A DNA stretch of 64,000 nt, taken from the NCBI RefSeq assembly GCF_013204795.1, contig NZ_JABMKW010000018.1:248001-312000 (forward strand), given 5' to 3'. This DNA is from Pedobacter panaciterrae. Its GTDB lineage: Bacteria; Bacteroidota; Bacteroidia; Sphingobacteriales; Sphingobacteriaceae. The notes beneath the pieces are model-generated. The model did no database searches, had not been told where the DNA came from, and saw only the letters and a program-made list of their open reading frames with translations. The translations under genes were made by a program, and so were the position numbers. Numbering within the stretch: position 1 is the first letter of the stretch; every line of letters starts with the position of its first letter. Positions 53,030 through 62,078 of the stretch are shown here, in pieces.

Positions 53030-53779
53030 ATGCAGCCAAAGTTAAGTGTTATTACTATCGTTTATAATAATGTAAAGGATATTGAACGCACCATGCTTTC
53101 TGTGCTGAATCAAACCTATCAAAACATTGAATACATCATTATTGATGGCGCTTCAAAGGATGGTACTGTAGAAAAAATCTATAATTATAAATCGAGGTTA
53201 GCCCAGTTTATCTCTGAACCCGATAAGGGCATATACGATGCCATGAATAAAGGGCTAGCGCTTGCAACCGGGGATTATGTGCTTTTCATGAATTCCGGGG
53301 ACGAGATTTATGCACCTGAAACAGTAACCGAAGTATTTCAGAGTGCTGCATCGGCAGATATTTATTATGGTGAAACTGAAATGTTTGACCAGGACTGGAT
53401 CAGCTTGGGCCAAAGACGACACCATGCACCTGAGCACTTTGACTGGCAAAGCTTCAGGTATGGAATGAGTATAAGTCACCAGGCCATCTATGTTAGAAGA
53501 AGCCTGGCAGAGCCTTTCGACTTAAAATACAAGTATAGCTCCGATATTGACTGGATCATTAAAGCTGCCAAACATGCTTCGAGTATTGTGAACACACATA
53601 TTTACGTGGCCAAATATCTGGTGGGCGGAATTTCTAAGAAAAAGCATCTGGCTAGTCTTAAAGAGCGGTTTCACATCTTCACAAAGTATTACGGTCTAAT
53701 TCCAAACCTGATTAATCATATTTTTATCGGGATTAACCTGGCTCAGTATTTTATCCGTCACCGCAGAACCAACGATTAG
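53030..53779 (+). CDS. Glycosyltransferase family 2 protein
   Basis: A 249-aa GT-A enzyme with LSVITIVYNNVKDIERTMLS at the start, EYIIIDGASKDGT, KGIYDAMNKGL and the FMNSGDE metal-binding segment near residue 85. It transfers a sugar from a nucleotide donor. It lies 20 bp after the GT4 gene. Confidence 0.94.
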   Translation: MQPKLSVITIVYNNVKDIERTMLSVLNQTYQNIEYIIIDGASKDGTVEKIYNYKSRLAQFISEPDKGIYDAMNKGLALATGDYVLFMNSGDEIYAPETVTEVFQSAASADIYYGETEMFDQDWISLGQRRHHAPEHFDWQSFRYGMSISHQAIYVRRSLAEPFDLKYKYSSDIDWIIKAAKHASSIVNTHIYVAKYLVGGISKKKHLASLKERFHIFTKYYGLIPNLINHIFIGINLAQYFIRHRRTND

Positions 53780-53787
53780 TTTCATAA

Positions 53788-54519
53788 ATGCCTTTTTTGC
53801 GTCAAATATCGTTACCTAAAATAGATGCACCTGATTATCCATTTTCTATCCCTGCGTTTAAGGAAGGAGTACTGTTAAGAATAAACAGCAATGTTACCTT
53901 TTTTGTTGGAGAAAATGGTTCAGGCAAATCTACCTTGCTGGAAGGACTTGCAGAACATTGTGGATTTAACCTGCGCGGAGGAAATCGCAATCATAACTTA
54001 AATACCGGACATAATTTTGAGGGCTATGAAAATCCATTAACAAAGCATCTGGGCTTACAATGGATACCCAGACGTATTACTGAAGGATTTTTTATGAGAG
54101 CAGAAAGCTTCTTTAACTTTGCAGATTACATAGATGAAATAGCCCTATCTGATCCCAGGATATTTGAGGCGTATGGAGGAAAATCGCTTCATCATCAATC
54201 ACATGGAGAATCATTTCTGGCTCTTTTTCAAAATCAGTTTCAGAGTGGAATTTATATCCTGGATGAGCCTGAGGCGGCATTATCACCAACCAGACTGATG
54301 ACCTTTATGTCAATCATTAATAATCTCGAAAGATCGGGAAGGGCGCAATTTCTGATTGCGACTCACTCCCCGATGCTTCTTTGTTATCCTAATTCACAAA
54401 TCTTTAATTTCGGCGAAGACGGACTAAAAGAGACCTGCTACGAAGAAACGGAGCATTACCGTTTAACCAGAGGTTTTCTGGAAAATCCGGATGCCTACTT
54501 CAGGTTTTTATTTGAATAG
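53788..54519 (+). CDS. AAA family ATPase (ABC/OLD-like)
   Basis: A 243-aa soluble ATPase with Walker A FFVGENGSGKSTLLEG near residue 38, a HHQSHGESFL signature-like segment near 133, Walker B YILDEPEAALSPTR near 156 and ATHSP near 190. There is no membrane partner nearby. Its place 8 bp behind a glycosyltransferase may be chance. Similar stand-alone ATPases are of unknown role. Confidence 0.88.
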   Translation: MPFLRQISLPKIDAPDYPFSIPAFKEGVLLRINSNVTFFVGENGSGKSTLLEGLAEHCGFNLRGGNRNHNLNTGHNFEGYENPLTKHLGLQWIPRRITEGFFMRAESFFNFADYIDEIALSDPRIFEAYGGKSLHHQSHGESFLALFQNQFQSGIYILDEPEAALSPTRLMTFMSIINNLERSGRAQFLIATHSPMLLCYPNSQIFNFGEDGLKETCYEETEHYRLTRGFLENPDAYFRFLFE

Positions 54520-54524
54520 CCAGA

Positions 54525-55241
54525 TTACGGATTTGTAGACCAAAGACCTGCTTCTTTTACAAATACCCTTCTGTTTAATTTTAACTGGGCAACAACCAAT
54601 TCGGCAAAGTCTTCTGGTTGCATCACCTTATCGGGATTTCCGTCAGTCAATTTGAGATCCTTAGCCATATCGGTTGCGATGGTACTTGGCAATAGCGTGC
54701 TTACGCGGATGTTGTGCTTACGCACTTCCTGCATTAACGACTCTGACATTCCTATTAAACCAAATTTTGAAGCGCTATAGGCACTGGTTACTGCCGCGCC
54801 ATTTTTACCTGCTGTAGATGATATATTAATAATATCACCGGTTTTTCTTTCTATCATTTCAGGTAAAACTGCCCTGGTGGTGTAATAAGCCCCAAATAAG
54901 TTTACCTTAACAATCTCTTCCCATCTTGACGGTTCCAATTCCAGGAATGGCCCAAAAGAAGCAGTTCCGGCATTATTAATTAAAATGTCAATTACACCCA
55001 ATTCAGATTTAACCTTTGTAACCGCGGCATTCACATTTTCAATATCAGAAACATCGACTGTAGCAATTGCTGTTTTAATCCCATATTGCTTTAATTCCTC
55101 TGCAAGAATTTGTAAATCCGATGCTGTTCTGGCCATTAGACCTATATTGACGCCTTCCTGTGCCAAAGCAATAGCCATTGCTTTCCCTATTCCCTTACCT
55201 GCTCCGGTAATGATTGCGTTTTTACCTTTTAATGACTCCAT
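54525..55241 (-). CDS. SDR-family 3-ketoacyl-ACP-reductase-like oxidoreductase
   Basis: A 238-aa SDR with TGAGKGIGKA near residue 12, NNAGTASFG near 90, catalytic Ser in NISSTAG and intact YSASKFG. It is close to FabG in length but more like the general ketoacyl-reductase group. The substrate is unknown. It converges with the ATPase gene with a 5-bp gap. Confidence 0.9.
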   Translation of the reverse strand: MESLKGKNAIITGAGKGIGKAMAIALAQEGVNIGLMARTASDLQILAEELKQYGIKTAIATVDVSDIENVNAAVTKVKSELGVIDILINNAGTASFGPFLELEPSRWEEIVKVNLFGAYYTTRAVLPEMIERKTGDIINISSTAGKNGAAVTSAYSASKFGLIGMSESLMQEVRKHNIRVSTLLPSTIATDMAKDLKLTDGNPDKVMQPEDFAELVVAQLKLNRRVFVKEAGLWSTNP

Positions 55242-55278
55242 AGTATCTTTTATTAAAATGCAAAAATAACAAAAAACA

Positions 55279-55306
55279 AAAGCCTGTCTCGCAAGAAACA
55301 GGCTTT
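55279..55306 (-). terminator. Intrinsic terminator after typA
   Basis: A 9-bp stem (AAAGCCTGT at 55279-55287 with ACAGGCTTT at 55298-55306) has a 10-nt loop and a T-rich tract on the minus strand. It lies 27 bp after the typA stop. Confidence 0.8.
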
Positions 55307-55333
55307 ATGACTTATCAATAGAAAATTTCCTAT

Positions 55334-57133
55334 TTATACAATTTTATTAAGCTTACGTGCAGCTTCAGTTAAGTGAATTTTACGTAAACGCATGCTTAAC
55401 GGAGTCACCTCGATGTACTCATCAGCCTGGATGTATTCCATAGCTTCTTCCAATGAGAATTTAATTGCCGGAGCGATACGCTGACTATCATCTGTACCAG
55501 AAGCACGCATGTTAGTTAAAGCTTTACCTTTTACAATGTTAATTACCAAATCATTATCACGGATGTGCTCTCCTAGAATTTGTCCTTCGTAGATATCTAC
55601 TCCCGGATCAACAAAGAAACGACCACGATCCTGTAATTTATCAATTGAATAAGCTGTAGTGCTTCCTTTTTCCATAGAAACCAATACACCATTCAATCTA
55701 CCAGGGATAACACCTTTCCAAGGTTCGTATGCTTTGAAACGGTGTGCCATAATCGCTTCACCACCTGTAGCAGTTAATACGTTATTTCTTAGACCGATAA
55801 TCCCACGTGCAGGAATATCAAATTCTAAATGTTGTAAATCTCCTTTTGGTTCCATGATCAATAACTCACCTTTACGTTGTGTTACCAATTCAATTACCTT
55901 ACCAGCAACTTCACCCGGTACATCAACGATTAAGGTTTCGATAGGCTCACATTTTTTACCATCAATTTCTTTGATGATTACCTGTGGCTGACCAACCTGA
56001 ATTTCATATCCTTCGCGACGCATGGTCTCGATCAATACTGATAAATGGAGGATACCCCTTCCGTATACCAAGTAAGAATCAGGAGACTCAGTTTCTACCA
56101 CTTTAAGCGCAAGATTTTTCTCAATTTCTTTGTATAAACGCTCTTTTAATCGCTGAGAAGTTACAAATTTACCTTCTTTTCCAAAAAATGGTGAGTTATT
56201 GATCGTGAACAACATGTTCATTGTTGGCTCATCAATTTTGATTACCGGCAATTGTTCCGGAGCTTCGAAATCAGCAATAGTATCACCGATGTCAAAACCA
56301 TCAATACCCACAACTGCGCAGATATCACCTGATTTTACTTCAGTGGCACGGATTTTCCCTAAACCTTCGAAAGTATATAATTCTTTTACTCTTGATTTTA
56401 CCATTTTACCATCACGCTTAATCAAAGTAACCGGTTGGTTTTCTTTAATTACGCCACGGTGTACACGACCAATTGCAATACGACCTACGAAAGATGAATA
56501 ATCTAAAGAGGTGATTTGCATTTGTAAAGTACCGTCGTTTGTTGGCGCAGCAGGAATTTTCTCAACAACTGCGTCTAAAAGTGCGAAAATATCTGTTGTA
56601 GGTACTTTCCAGTCAGTACTCATCCATCCTTGTTTGGATGAACCGTAAATTACTGGAAAATCAAGTTGCTCTTCTGTTGCTTCTAAGTTGAAGAACAATT
56701 CGAAGATCTGTTCGTAAACTTCTTCAGGGCGACAGTTTTCTTTATCAACTTTATTTACAACAACAATAGGTTTTAGACCTAAAGCCAAAGCTTTTTGAGT
56801 TACGAAACGTGTTTGAGGCATGGCACCTTCAAAAGCATCACACAATAACAATACACCATCAGCCATTTTCAATACACGCTCTACCTCACCACCGAAATCG
56901 GCGTGACCAGGGGTATCGATAATGTTGATTTTAACGTCCTTATACTGAACCGAAACGTTTTTTGACACGATGGTAATACCGCGCTCACGCTCCAAATCAT
57001 TGTTATCAAGTATTAAATCTCCCGATTGTTCGTTATCGCGGAAGATTGAACAAGAGTGTAAGATCTTATCGACCAGTGTAGTTTTACCGTGGTCAACGTG
57101 GGCTATGATAGCTATATTTCTTATTTTTTGCAT
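55334..57133 (-). CDS. typA: Ribosome-binding translational GTPase TypA/BipA
   Basis: A 599-aa GTPase with G1 AHVDHGKTTLVDKIL at residues 11-25, RGITI near 50, G3 DTPGHADFGGEV near 71 and G4 NKVDKENCRPEE near 128. EF-G-like domains III and V follow, with a C-terminal TypA-specific domain. It acts on the ribosome under stress and cold. Standard length. Confidence 0.97.
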   Translation of the reverse strand: MQKIRNIAIIAHVDHGKTTLVDKILHSCSIFRDNEQSGDLILDNNDLERERGITIVSKNVSVQYKDVKINIIDTPGHADFGGEVERVLKMADGVLLLCDAFEGAMPQTRFVTQKALALGLKPIVVVNKVDKENCRPEEVYEQIFELFFNLEATEEQLDFPVIYGSSKQGWMSTDWKVPTTDIFALLDAVVEKIPAAPTNDGTLQMQITSLDYSSFVGRIAIGRVHRGVIKENQPVTLIKRDGKMVKSRVKELYTFEGLGKIRATEVKSGDICAVVGIDGFDIGDTIADFEAPEQLPVIKIDEPTMNMLFTINNSPFFGKEGKFVTSQRLKERLYKEIEKNLALKVVETESPDSYLVYGRGILHLSVLIETMRREGYEIQVGQPQVIIKEIDGKKCEPIETLIVDVPGEVAGKVIELVTQRKGELLIMEPKGDLQHLEFDIPARGIIGLRNNVLTATGGEAIMAHRFKAYEPWKGVIPGRLNGVLVSMEKGSTTAYSIDKLQDRGRFFVDPGVDIYEGQILGEHIRDNDLVINIVKGKALTNMRASGTDDSQRIAPAIKFSLEEAMEYIQADEYIEVTPLSMRLRKIHLTEAARKLNKIV

Positions 57134-57271
57134 AAAATGCTACTAATTTTTGGCGCAAAGATAAGATTAATTATCGAGATTTCAGTACATTAGTTAAGAG
57201 GCATTTAACTCTTTTTAATTTTAAACAATGTACACCTTCAGATGTTTCATATATACTAAATTACGATGGTG

Positions 57272-57481
57272 ATGAGCAAAACAAAAAAAACCGACAAAAA
57301 GAATCCGCCAAAAGTGGACCAGCACAATAAAACAGGACTAGATGAGTGGAATGACCGTTTGGATGAAAACTGTGAAAATGAACACGAGGGCAATGAGCTT
57401 GCTGACGAAAAAGCAAGAGATTATTCCTATAAAGCAGGAAGTGGAGACCAATCGGACGAAACCATAGATATTCAAAAATAA
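57272..57481 (+). CDS. Small hydrophilic protein of unknown function
   Basis: A 69-aa very polar protein (MSKTKKTDKKNPPKVDQHNK, then an acidic part with LADEKARDYSYKAG). The start at 57272 is chosen over GTG/ATG codons at 57266. It has no membrane part. It is 9 bp upstream of the next gene and likely in its operon. Function unknown. Confidence 0.65.
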   Translation: MSKTKKTDKKNPPKVDQHNKTGLDEWNDRLDENCENEHEGNELADEKARDYSYKAGSGDQSDETIDIQK

Positions 57482-57490
57482 GTTCCTTTA

Positions 57491-58147
57491 ATGTCAAAAA
57501 AAGCAATATTACTTGGTGCGAGCGGATTGATAGGCAACAACTTATTGGCACAACTACTGGATAACCCTAGTTATAGTGAGGTGCTTGCTATTGGGCGAAA
57601 AAAGTTAAATATTGAACATCCAAAGCTAAAAGAACTGATTGTTGATTTTGATCATATAGATCAGTACGCAGCAGGTATTACCGGAGATGTCGTATTTTGT
57701 TGTTTGGGTACCACAAACAGTAAAACCCCGGATAAAGCACAATACAAAAAGATTGACTACTGGTACCCTCTGGAGATTGGCTCGATTGCGCAAAATAATG
57801 GAGCGACTTCATATCATTTGGTCTCTTCAATGGGTGCAGATATCAATTCATCCTTATTCTACCCCAAAACCAAGGGAGAGGTAGAAAGAGATCTAAAGGC
57901 GATCCCCTTCAAAAGCATTTATATTTATCGCCCTTCACTACTTGATGGTGATCGCAAAGAAAAACGCAGCACCGAAAGAATCTTGATAGGTCTGATGCGT
58001 CTGCTCAACCCAATTTTAATTGGTGGCTTAAAAAAATATAGAAGCATTAAAATTGAAACTGTCGCCTCAGCAATGCTTAAAGAATCATTAACCGATAAAA
58101 AAGGTGTATTTATTTACGCTTCGGACCAGATTCAGGCGCTAGGATAA
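57491..58147 (+). CDS. NAD(P)-binding oxidoreductase (HTATIP2/YbjT-like)
   Basis: A 218-aa Rossmann protein with AILLGASGLIGNNLL at residues 5-19, CCLGTTNSKTPDKAQYK near 72 and HLVSSMGADINSS near 112. The family acts as atypical short-chain reductases; the substrate is unknown. It converges with the esterase gene with a 2-bp gap. Confidence 0.87.
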   Translation: MSKKAILLGASGLIGNNLLAQLLDNPSYSEVLAIGRKKLNIEHPKLKELIVDFDHIDQYAAGITGDVVFCCLGTTNSKTPDKAQYKKIDYWYPLEIGSIAQNNGATSYHLVSSMGADINSSLFYPKTKGEVERDLKAIPFKSIYIYRPSLLDGDRKEKRSTERILIGLMRLLNPILIGGLKKYRSIKIETVASAMLKESLTDKKGVFIYASDQIQALG

Positions 58148-58149
58148 AT

Positions 58150-58971
58150 TTAAAAAAGGTTCTTTTTCCCAAAAGCCCATATCAGAAATGGCGACATTGC
58201 TTTGGCCCAGGTTTTTAATTCGTGTTTGCCTCCGACCATTTCATAGTATGCGATATCATCGGGTCTTTTATAGCCTTTCTTTAAAAGTTCTTTGATCACA
58301 TCAATGGTATCGTCAATGGAATCGATGATAAAGTTTTTGTTTCTATCAGCAAGCTCATCTTCGGTACCTGTCATCAGCCAGAACTTTAATTCCGGTTTGA
58401 CCTCCGTATCAATAATTCGCTGATGCAAAATACGATCGCTATCTGTATAACCATCTTTAAGGTCTTTTTTACGCCACCAGAATGACCCTGAAAAAACACC
58501 GACAGCATCAAAATAGTTATCATTGTTCCAGGCAATATCAAACGCGGTTAATCCGCCAAGCGAGAATCCCCCAAAAGCACGCTTCCCATTTATTGGAAAC
58601 TCAACTGTGGTTTGTATGAAAGGAATAAGCTCTTTAATAATGAAATCTGTGTAGGATTGGGCTTTGCTGCCCCTATCCTGAAAATCAGGTACACCCGCAA
58701 CTCCGTACTCTTGTAAACGGTCTTTGGAAGCTTTTATAGCCACAACTACCAGGGGCTCTATTTTGTTTTGGCCATACAGGGCAGTAAGCGTATTTTGCAA
58801 CGCCAATTCTTCTGTATCCTGACCATCGTTTAACAACAGCAGATTTAATTGTTCATTCCCCAAAAGGTTGTCTGGAACAAAGATTTCAAGCTCTACTCCT
58901 CTTTTAAGGTATTTAGATGGTATGGTTTTTTCAGTTTTAATAACTTCCGGAAGTGTTAGTGTAGTATACAT
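58150..58971 (-). CDS. Esterase D-like alpha/beta hydrolase
   Basis: A 273-aa protein with a nucleophile elbow GGFSLGGLTAF near residue 137, a LLLNDGQDTEEL oxyanion segment near 47 and the late catalytic His in VGGKHELKTW near 250. It resembles the enterochelin-esterase/esterase D family. No signal peptide. Substrate unknown. Confidence 0.87.
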   Translation of the reverse strand: MYTTLTLPEVIKTEKTIPSKYLKRGVELEIFVPDNLLGNEQLNLLLLNDGQDTEELALQNTLTALYGQNKIEPLVVVAIKASKDRLQEYGVAGVPDFQDRGSKAQSYTDFIIKELIPFIQTTVEFPINGKRAFGGFSLGGLTAFDIAWNNDNYFDAVGVFSGSFWWRKKDLKDGYTDSDRILHQRIIDTEVKPELKFWLMTGTEDELADRNKNFIIDSIDDTIDVIKELLKKGYKRPDDIAYYEMVGGKHELKTWAKAMSPFLIWAFGKKNLF

Positions 58972-59147
58972 AATTCAGCAATTTCCCTTCTCTCAAATGC
59001 ACTGCAAAAGTAATACTCTTAGCAAAAATTAAAATAATTGGTGTGTAATTTTATATCAAACAGACATTTAGCATAATATGAAGGGCTTGTTCTTCGTCAA
59101 AAAATGTAAGGTGTGTTTTTCAGCATGGTTATTGTAGAAATATCCCT

Positions 59148-59155
59148 TAAATTTG
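59148..59155 (+). promoter_or_regulatory. Bacteroidota -7 box (TAnnTTTG) before the DUF2281 antitoxin
   Basis: TAAATTTG matches the TAnnTTTG consensus exactly and lies 23 bp before the start codon at 59179. A clear -33 TTG at the usual spacing was not found. Confidence 0.5.
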
Positions 59156-59178
59156 TGTTTAACTGAAATAATTAAGGT

Positions 59179-59385
59179 ATGACCAGTTTGACTCTTTATG
59201 CAAAACTAGAAACACTTCCACCTGATCTTAAATCGGAGGCGAATGACTTTATCGATTTTTTGATGGAAAAGGCGAAGAAAAAAGATCATAAGGCTGGTGT
59301 CGCTAAATTTGGCAGTCTAAAAGGTAAGATCACGTTGTCTGATGATTTTGATGCCCCTTTAGAAGACTTTAAGGAGTATATGTAA
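59179..59385 (+). CDS. DUF2281/VapB-like antitoxin
   Basis: A 68-aa protein. The N-terminal helix LYAKLETLPPDLKSEANDFI is typical of DUF2281 antitoxins; the middle is Lys-rich (MEKAKKKDHKAGVAKFG) and the end (LSDDFDAPLEDFKEYM) is the usual toxin-binding tail. Its stop overlaps the start of a PIN-domain frame (TAATG), the arrangement of a type II toxin-antitoxin pair. Confidence 0.85.
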   Translation: MTSLTLYAKLETLPPDLKSEANDFIDFLMEKAKKKDHKAGVAKFGSLKGKITLSDDFDAPLEDFKEYM

Positions 59386-59766
59386 TGGCATATCTGCTGG
59401 ATACGCATACTTTTCTTTGGTTTTTGAATGGAAGTGATGACTTATCGGCCAAAGCAGAAAGACTGTTGAGGACAATAGGCAATTGAACTATGTCAGTATT
59501 ATTCATTTTGGGAAATTGCCATCAAGATAAGTCTTGGAAAGCTGGAATTAGGAATTTCTTATGAAGAGTTACAGCTACAGGCAATAAAAAATGACTTTGA
59601 ATTTCTTCCCCTAACTTTTGAACATTCCGCTGGCTTGATTGGTTTGGAATTTCATCATCGAGATCCATTTGATAGAATGATCATCTCTCAAGCTATCGTT
59701 GAAGGGTTGACAATTATCGGAAAAGACCAAAATTTCCCTAAATACCCTGTAAAGCTTCTTAGGTAA
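59385..59766 (+). pseudogene. Frameshifted PIN-domain (VapC-like) toxin
   Basis: The frame starts MAYLLDTHTFLWFLNGSDDL, the normal start of a PIN toxin with the first catalytic Asp, but reaches a stop at about 59488. The homologous continuation is in other frames: EDNRQLNYVSII just before the break, then FWEIAIKISLGKLELGIS and FHHRDPFDRMIISQA, ending KYPVKLLR at 59766. Two single-base losses, near 59468 and 59508, restore the whole domain. Either the toxin is dead while the antitoxin is kept, or there are assembly errors. Confidence 0.82.
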
Positions 59767-60321
59767 TGCTTCTGGATCTGACTTTGATATAAGGGGCCTT
59801 TTATGCTGTTTCCTGAATATATTTTTCTTTTGTCGGCGCATATGCTGTGTCTGGTGTGCACAGGGTTTACGATTTGATTTTCTTTTATTCCTAGGGGTGT
59901 GTCCCCATGATTCTAAAATGGAGCGTTCTTTCAATTGACCAATGTCACCGATACCCCCCTGAACTGTTGTTTAAAACAAATCCCTACAATTATGTTTCGA
60001 ATATTCTTTTAGCCTATATTGATCCTTAAGGATTAGACACTAAGAGCTGAAAGAGATATTTACCATTAGAACCATCGACATTACAAGTATCCAATTGACA
60101 ATACCGTTATAAAATGATGAAGGCAATATATTGCTATTATTACTTGCTCTACACAAAGCACTTCCAAAAGATCTGTTAAAGCTACCATGTTTTTCTTCTT
60201 TGGCGGCGTCCTAGATGTTGGGGGGGGTGAACTATAAATGATATTTAGTGTAAGAAATAGGCAGGTTGCTTGCTTTTAATATTCTTTATTTCTTATCTTA
60301 AAGCATCTAAATTTTACGGGG
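59767..60321. other. 555-bp region without a recognised gene
   Basis: AT-rich, with stop codons in all frames. It has a run of eight G at 60220-60227 and a short palindrome-like AAGGGGCCTTTTA near 59791. A minus-strand 107-codon frame at 59611-59934 covers the end of the PIN pseudogene and is very basic; it looks like a chance ORF. The esterase promoter probably lies in the last 100 bp. Confidence 0.6.
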
Positions 60322-61035
60322 ATGAAAGAGGAATATAAAAAGTGGCACAGCAATAACTTAAGTGCCGATTTTGAATTGCTCGCTTTTGGGCACAGCGGCT
60401 ATCCAATCCTTCTTTTCCCTACCAGTATGGGGAGGTATTTTGAAAATAAGGACTTCAAAATGATCGAATCTATTCAATGGTTTATAGATGAAGGGAAAGT
60501 TAAGGTTTACTGTATTGACAGCATTGATGGCTTGAGCTGGTACAACAAGGGCATCCATCCGGCCGACAGGGTAAAAAAACATATTTGTTACGACAAGCTA
60601 TTACTGGAAGAGGTTTCAACAATGGCCCGTCAGGAAACAGGGCATTCCAAAATCATCACTGCAGGCTGTAGTTTTGGAGGGTATCATGCGGCAAATTTTG
60701 CTTTCAGGCACCCATGGCTGGTCAGCCATATGTTTAGCCTGAGTGGGGTTTTTGATATTAGATCGCAATTGGACGGATTTTATAATGATGAGGTTTACTT
60801 TAATAATCCGGTAGATTTTTTACCAAATGACAATAATCCGGAGCTATGGAACATGAAAATAATACTGGGCACAGCTGAAAGAGATATATGCAAGCCAGAC
60901 AATGAACGATTGTCGCAGATTTTAACCGATAAGGGAATTAACCATTGGCTGGATGTAAGGCAAAATGCAGATCATGACTGGCCCATATGGCGAAAGATGC
61001 TACCAGAATACCTATCTCAATTATCATTTAACTAA
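60322..61035 (+). CDS. Esterase-family alpha/beta hydrolase
   Basis: A 237-aa protein with the nucleophile elbow AGCSFGGYHAANFAFRHP near residue 113. It starts MKEEYKKWHSNNLSADFELL and ends with a NADHDWPIWRKMLPEYL segment that holds the catalytic His. This is a group often placed next to ATP-grasp and YbdK genes in Bacteroidota. Possible role: releasing or trimming the product of the ligases downstream. First gene of a four-gene plus-strand run. Confidence 0.86.
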   Translation: MKEEYKKWHSNNLSADFELLAFGHSGYPILLFPTSMGRYFENKDFKMIESIQWFIDEGKVKVYCIDSIDGLSWYNKGIHPADRVKKHICYDKLLLEEVSTMARQETGHSKIITAGCSFGGYHAANFAFRHPWLVSHMFSLSGVFDIRSQLDGFYNDEVYFNNPVDFLPNDNNPELWNMKIILGTAERDICKPDNERLSQILTDKGINHWLDVRQNADHDWPIWRKMLPEYLSQLSFN

Positions 61036-61055
61036 AAACATCTAAAATATATACC

Positions 61056-62051
61056 ATGAAAAAAATCGGAATACTGTTCGGCAAAGAAAGATCTTTCCCC
61101 GAGGCTTTTGTAAAGCGCGTAAACGAGATTGCAGGAAAGGACATTAAAGCCGAATTTGTGAATATTGATAAAATATTTCAGGCTAAAGCATTGGACTATG
61201 CTGTGATTATCGACAGGATATCTCAGGATGTTCCTTTTTATCGTTCTGCGCTAAAAAACGCGGCGATTACAGGAACCGCGGTAATAAACAATCCCTTTTG
61301 GTGGAGTGCCGACGAAAAGTTTTTTAATAACGCATTAGCCGTAAAAATTGGAGTTCCTGTCCCTAAAACGGCTTTGATACCTTCTTACGAACAACCTGAT
61401 GACACCTCTGACGAATCGTTCAGCAATCTGGCATTTCCCTTGGATTGGGAGGCTATTTTTGAATACACCGGTTTCCCTGCATATATGAAACCTTTTGATG
61501 GCGGAGGGTGGAAAGAAGTTTACAAGCTACATGATATTGAAGATTTTTTTGATAAGCATAGTCAGACAAAAAAGACAGTGATGATGCTTCAGGAAGAAAT
61601 CGTTTTTGAAGAATATTTTAGGTGCTATTGTATCGGTGGCAAATATGTTCGGATAATGCAGTATGAACCGCGTAATCCCTTTCACTTGCGCTACCAGGTA
61701 AACACACCTCCTTCCAGTGAGAAATTATTAAAAACCATTCATGACTATGTGATAAAACTGAATCAGTTTTTGGGTTATGACTTTAACACCGTAGAATTTG
61801 CTGTACGTGATGGAATACCCTATGCCATTGATTTCTGTAATCCGGCACCTGACGCTGAGGTAACCAGTGTTGGCCAGGAGAATTTTGATTGGGTTGTTGA
61901 AACCTCGGCACAGTATGCAATAGAAAGAGCAAAGGCTCAAATCGACGGGCAAGACAATTTAACATGGGGAGCGTATGTTAAAGCCTCCGCGGCAGGGTTA
62001 CCATTAGTGGGTAAAACCAAACCTAAAAAAGCTCCCGCTACAAAAAAATAA
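61056..62051 (+). CDS. ATP-grasp domain ligase
   Basis: A 331-aa protein starting KKIGILFGKERSFPEAFVKR. The ATP-grasp core is at about residues 85-300, with PAYMKPFDGGGWKEVYKL (ATP-binding Lys), MMLQEEIVFEEYFRCYC, and YAIDFCNPAPDAEVTS carrying the metal-binding Asp/Asn. It probably forms an amide bond between a carboxylate and an amine. It ends with a Lys-rich tail. Lies 20 bp after the esterase and 27 bp before the YbdK gene. Confidence 0.88.
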   Translation: MKKIGILFGKERSFPEAFVKRVNEIAGKDIKAEFVNIDKIFQAKALDYAVIIDRISQDVPFYRSALKNAAITGTAVINNPFWWSADEKFFNNALAVKIGVPVPKTALIPSYEQPDDTSDESFSNLAFPLDWEAIFEYTGFPAYMKPFDGGGWKEVYKLHDIEDFFDKHSQTKKTVMMLQEEIVFEEYFRCYCIGGKYVRIMQYEPRNPFHLRYQVNTPPSSEKLLKTIHDYVIKLNQFLGYDFNTVEFAVRDGIPYAIDFCNPAPDAEVTSVGQENFDWVVETSAQYAIERAKAQIDGQDNLTWGAYVKASAAGLPLVGKTKPKKAPATKK

Positions 62052-62078
62052 TCAGGGATAAACAGGAGGGAATGAATT

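Noticed and set aside
59611..59934. 107-codon minus-strand basic ORF
   Set aside because: It is antisense to the PIN-toxin pseudogene and very Lys/Arg/His-rich with no domain; likely chance.
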